Of a DNA stretch of 42,455 nucleotides, positions 40,326 to 42,455 are shown in pieces. Position 1 is the first letter of the stretch, and the number at the start of each line of letters is the position of its first letter. Source of the stretch: a bacterium (GTDB taxonomy: Bacteria > Acidobacteriota > HRBIN11 > JAKEFK01); contig JAKEFK010000179.1 in the NCBI GenBank assembly GCA_022616075.1, positions 1-42,455 of the forward strand, in the 5' to 3' direction. Under the pieces are notes generated by a model that had not been told where the DNA came from, did no database searches, and saw only the letters and a program-made list of their open reading frames with translations. The position numbers and the translations under genes were made by a program.

Positions 40326-42455
40326 TTAGCCGCGAGGTGAGATCTCTTCGTATGGCAAGACGGGGTCGAAGAAATTCAGCGGAACCATATTAATCTCCGG
40401 CCGGAAGAAGCAGTAAGTTTGTTCATGGAACAAAGGCAAAACATAGTGATTCCGCTGGATGATCTCCTCGATTTGCCGGTAAATCCCATGCCGCGTGAGT
40501 GGATCAGTTTCTGTGCGGCTTCTTTCTAGCAATCTGTCGACTTCAGGTGTCCCGCAAAAATGACCGATGAATCCAGTTTGAGAGTCGAGCAAACTGTAAA
40601 GAAACGTATCGGCATCCGGGTAATCAGCAATCCAGTTGGTGAACTGAAGGTCGCATTTCATCTTCCTTAAGTTTGAAGATTCTTCAATTCTTCCCTCAAG
40701 GATGTGGAGTAAAAATCCTTTTTCACGCAGAAGCTCAACCACTTCTTGTAAAAAATCTTTGTGTTTCGATTCATAACTGCCATGAATCGCCACGATGATT
40801 TCAATAGGTTCCGGCGATTTTTGCTGAAACGGAACGCCGGGCATCCGATTTGAAGGTTCATATCCGAGTAAAGCGGGAGGGGTCAAACTTCGGGCATGGG
40901 TGACGCCTCGTCCGATTTTTCTTCGAATGAGCGAATTCCAATCAAGGCTCTGGATAAACCTTTGCCGGAGATTCTCATCTGCAAATGGACCGTGATGAAT
41001 GTTGAAGCAGGCGTACTGAGTAGACAGGCTGGGAATTTCCTGATAATGCGCAGCGAATTCCGATTCATGCAACAAATGCTCAAAATCGGAAGGGGCGAGG
41101 TTCCAGGCGATGGAATATTGTCCGCTTTGAAAGCCGGAAAATACTTGGGCGGGAGAAACGCCAAACGTAAACTCGATACCATCCATTTTCGGAAGATTCG
41201 GCATCCAGTAGTTTGGATTTGCTTCGAGCTTCAACCTGCGGCCTGGCTGAAAATCAACCATCCGGAAGGGTCCGGTCCCGACACAACCGGAACGCCAGTC
41301 CCCGCCGAAATTTTCAGTTCCTTCGGGAATAATAGCGGTCGGAGTGTATGCCAGAATAGAAGGAAAGAAAGAGAGTGGCTTTTCCAGAAAGATTATAAAT
41401 TCAGATGCGGAAAGAATTCGAAAACCTTCTAATTCTGTAGATTCACCGCCAGTCACCTTAGAAGCGCCGCGAATCGGAGCAAGCAACCATGGGCTTTGCC
41501 CCTGTTTGCACTGGAGTGCACGCTCGAAAGAATAGCGAACATCTCTTGACGTGAGTCTTCTTCCGTCGTGAAATTTCACACCTTCGCGGAGTCGAAAGCG
41601 AAACTGTTTCCCGCCGTCTTCGACTTGAAAAGAAGAAGCGAGCCAGGGAGAAATGTGAGCGCCGTCCGTAGAACGGGTCAGAGTTTCAAAAACGGCTGGA
41701 AAGACTGTTGTATGTGTGGCGCTATCGGAAAGAGCAGGATCGAGAGCATGCAGTTCTCCCCAGATGGGAACCTGAAGGATTCCCTTAAGCGTTTTTTGCG
41801 CGGGAGTGGCAACATTTTTCTCGGCTTTCGCCAGACCAGAATAATTCACAAATGGAGGAATATTGGAAAGAGAAAGATGTTGAACAGAAGGATGTGCAAC
41901 CCGGTAGTCAATATCGTGAAAAAGGGGAAGAATGATTCCGTTCTGTAGCATCCAATTCTCGATATCACGATAGACACGTTCACGCGTCTGAGGTTCTCTT
42001 TCCATTCGAGCCCTTTCCATCTTTTCATCCAGATCAGCGGAAGAAAAATATTTGCGCAGTTCGCCGATGCCTGAATGAAACAAGCTGTAGGTAAAGGTAT
42101 CCGGGTCATCATAATCGGCGATCCATCGGCTGAATAGGAGATCGATGCCTTCATTCTTCAGATAGCTTTCATTGAAAGAATCCTGATCCGTAGTTTGAAT
42201 CGAAATTTCGACACCGATATCTGACCATATTTTGAAGAGGGCGCGAGTCAAAGCAGAGTACCTGTCTTGCAGAATCGGTTGCACGGAAGCCCGCATCTTG
42301 ATCGGAAGTGGAAGACCGGTGGATGCAATCAGTTCTTTTGCTTTATCCATGGGCAGTGAGGATTGTCTTTTGCCTGGATCATGACCAAGAATTCCCGGGG
42401 GCAGTAATCCTTGAGCCGGCTGTGCCAATCGACCGACAGTACTCGGAACCAGATC
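40326..42455 (-). CDS. Partial tandem solute-binding protein, family 5 (peptide/nickel type)
   Basis: Read from the window edge, the frame is open for 709 codons with no start inside. The segment reads D-L-V-P-S-T-V-G-R at the edge. The first part is the C-terminal portion of one SBP_bac_5 domain (WIADYDDPDTFTYSLFHSG, NGIILPLFHDIDYRV). A second, complete domain starts near YSGLAKAEKN (FHDGRRLTSRDVRYSFERAL, VGTGPFRMVDFQPGRRLKLE, WIADYPDADTFLYSLLDSQ, NHYVLPLFHEQTYCFFRP). The halves align, for example LLPPGILGHDP with LTPPALLGYEP. Such a tandem arrangement is unusual. The N-terminus may hold an HTH, kinase or signal peptide; it is not visible. No permease genes are in the window. Confidence 0.9.
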   Translation of the reverse strand, partial: DLVPSTVGRLAQPAQGLLPPGILGHDPGKRQSSLPMDKAKELIASTGLPLPIKMRASVQPILQDRYSALTRALFKIWSDIGVEISIQTTDQDSFNESYLKNEGIDLLFSRWIADYDDPDTFTYSLFHSGIGELRKYFSSADLDEKMERARMEREPQTRERVYRDIENWMLQNGIILPLFHDIDYRVAHPSVQHLSLSNIPPFVNYSGLAKAEKNVATPAQKTLKGILQVPIWGELHALDPALSDSATHTTVFPAVFETLTRSTDGAHISPWLASSFQVEDGGKQFRFRLREGVKFHDGRRLTSRDVRYSFERALQCKQGQSPWLLAPIRGASKVTGGESTELEGFRILSASEFIIFLEKPLSFFPSILAYTPTAIIPEGTENFGGDWRSGCVGTGPFRMVDFQPGRRLKLEANPNYWMPNLPKMDGIEFTFGVSPAQVFSGFQSGQYSIAWNLAPSDFEHLLHESEFAAHYQEIPSLSTQYACFNIHHGPFADENLRQRFIQSLDWNSLIRRKIGRGVTHARSLTPPALLGYEPSNRMPGVPFQQKSPEPIEIIVAIHGSYESKHKDFLQEVVELLREKGFLLHILEGRIEESSNLRKMKCDLQFTNWIADYPDADTFLYSLLDSQTGFIGHFCGTPEVDRLLERSRTETDPLTRHGIYRQIEEIIQRNHYVLPLFHEQTYCFFRPEINMVPLNFFDPVLPYEEISPRG

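Overview
This window most likely comes from the chromosome of a diderm heterotroph, and I favour Acidobacteriota. It encodes an outer-membrane and lipid A apparatus (LpxA, FabZ, OmpH/Skp, BamA, LolCD), a ClpC-type unfoldase, bactofilin, a DUF2079 protein and large multi-domain signalling proteins. Several families of GC-rich palindromes fill the gaps between genes. The phylum is inferred from gene content and style; no rRNA or tRNA gene is visible. Almost all of the sequence is coding, and no gene-free stretch exceeds about 300 bases.

Layout. 1-130 is a 26-bp tandem array. 109-11627 (minus) is an envelope block in transcription order lysS, lolC, lolD, clpC, bamA, ompH, fabZ, lpxA, Gfo/Idh oxidoreductase. 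11669-17668 (minus) holds an unrecognised gene downstream of a three-gene beta-oxidation set in the order of the Bacillus fadNAE operon. 17736-25884 (minus) is a tightly overlapping run: a giant MASE1 hybrid kinase, tsaC, a ParB-domain protein, a one-TM GspC/PilP-like protein, a TPR protein, a pteridine-reductase-like SDR, ygfZ and a GlcG/HbpS-like gene. 25929-27708 (minus) holds a PLD protein, bactofilin and a coiled-coil protein. On the plus strand, 27835-40318 holds pepA, a rearranged ccdA, an MBL hydrolase, nrnA, a kinase/dCMP-deaminase fusion, a response-regulator/histidine-kinase fusion, a beta-CASP RNase, a double-domain ThyX-like protein and a DUF2079 membrane protein. 40326-42455 (minus) is a partial gene carrying tandem solute-binding domains.

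How the genes fit together. The left block builds lipid A and outer-membrane proteins. The fad block degrades fatty acids. On the right, NrnA and the beta-CASP enzyme handle short and long RNA. The deaminase fusion could make dUMP, which the ThyX-like protein might methylate.

Most unusual points: (1) a CcdA whose first transmembrane helix, with its SPC cysteine, sits at the C-terminus, which looks like a circular permutation; (2) a double ThyX-fold protein with the RHR and S-x-R-Y parts of the signature split between its halves; (3) a P-loop kinase/dCMP-deaminase fusion with the domain order of AvcD anti-phage deaminases; (4) an NtrC-like regulator fused to its own PAS/histidine kinase, with GAFTGA changed to GALAGA; (5) palindromic repeats that supply or abut the stop codons of several genes.
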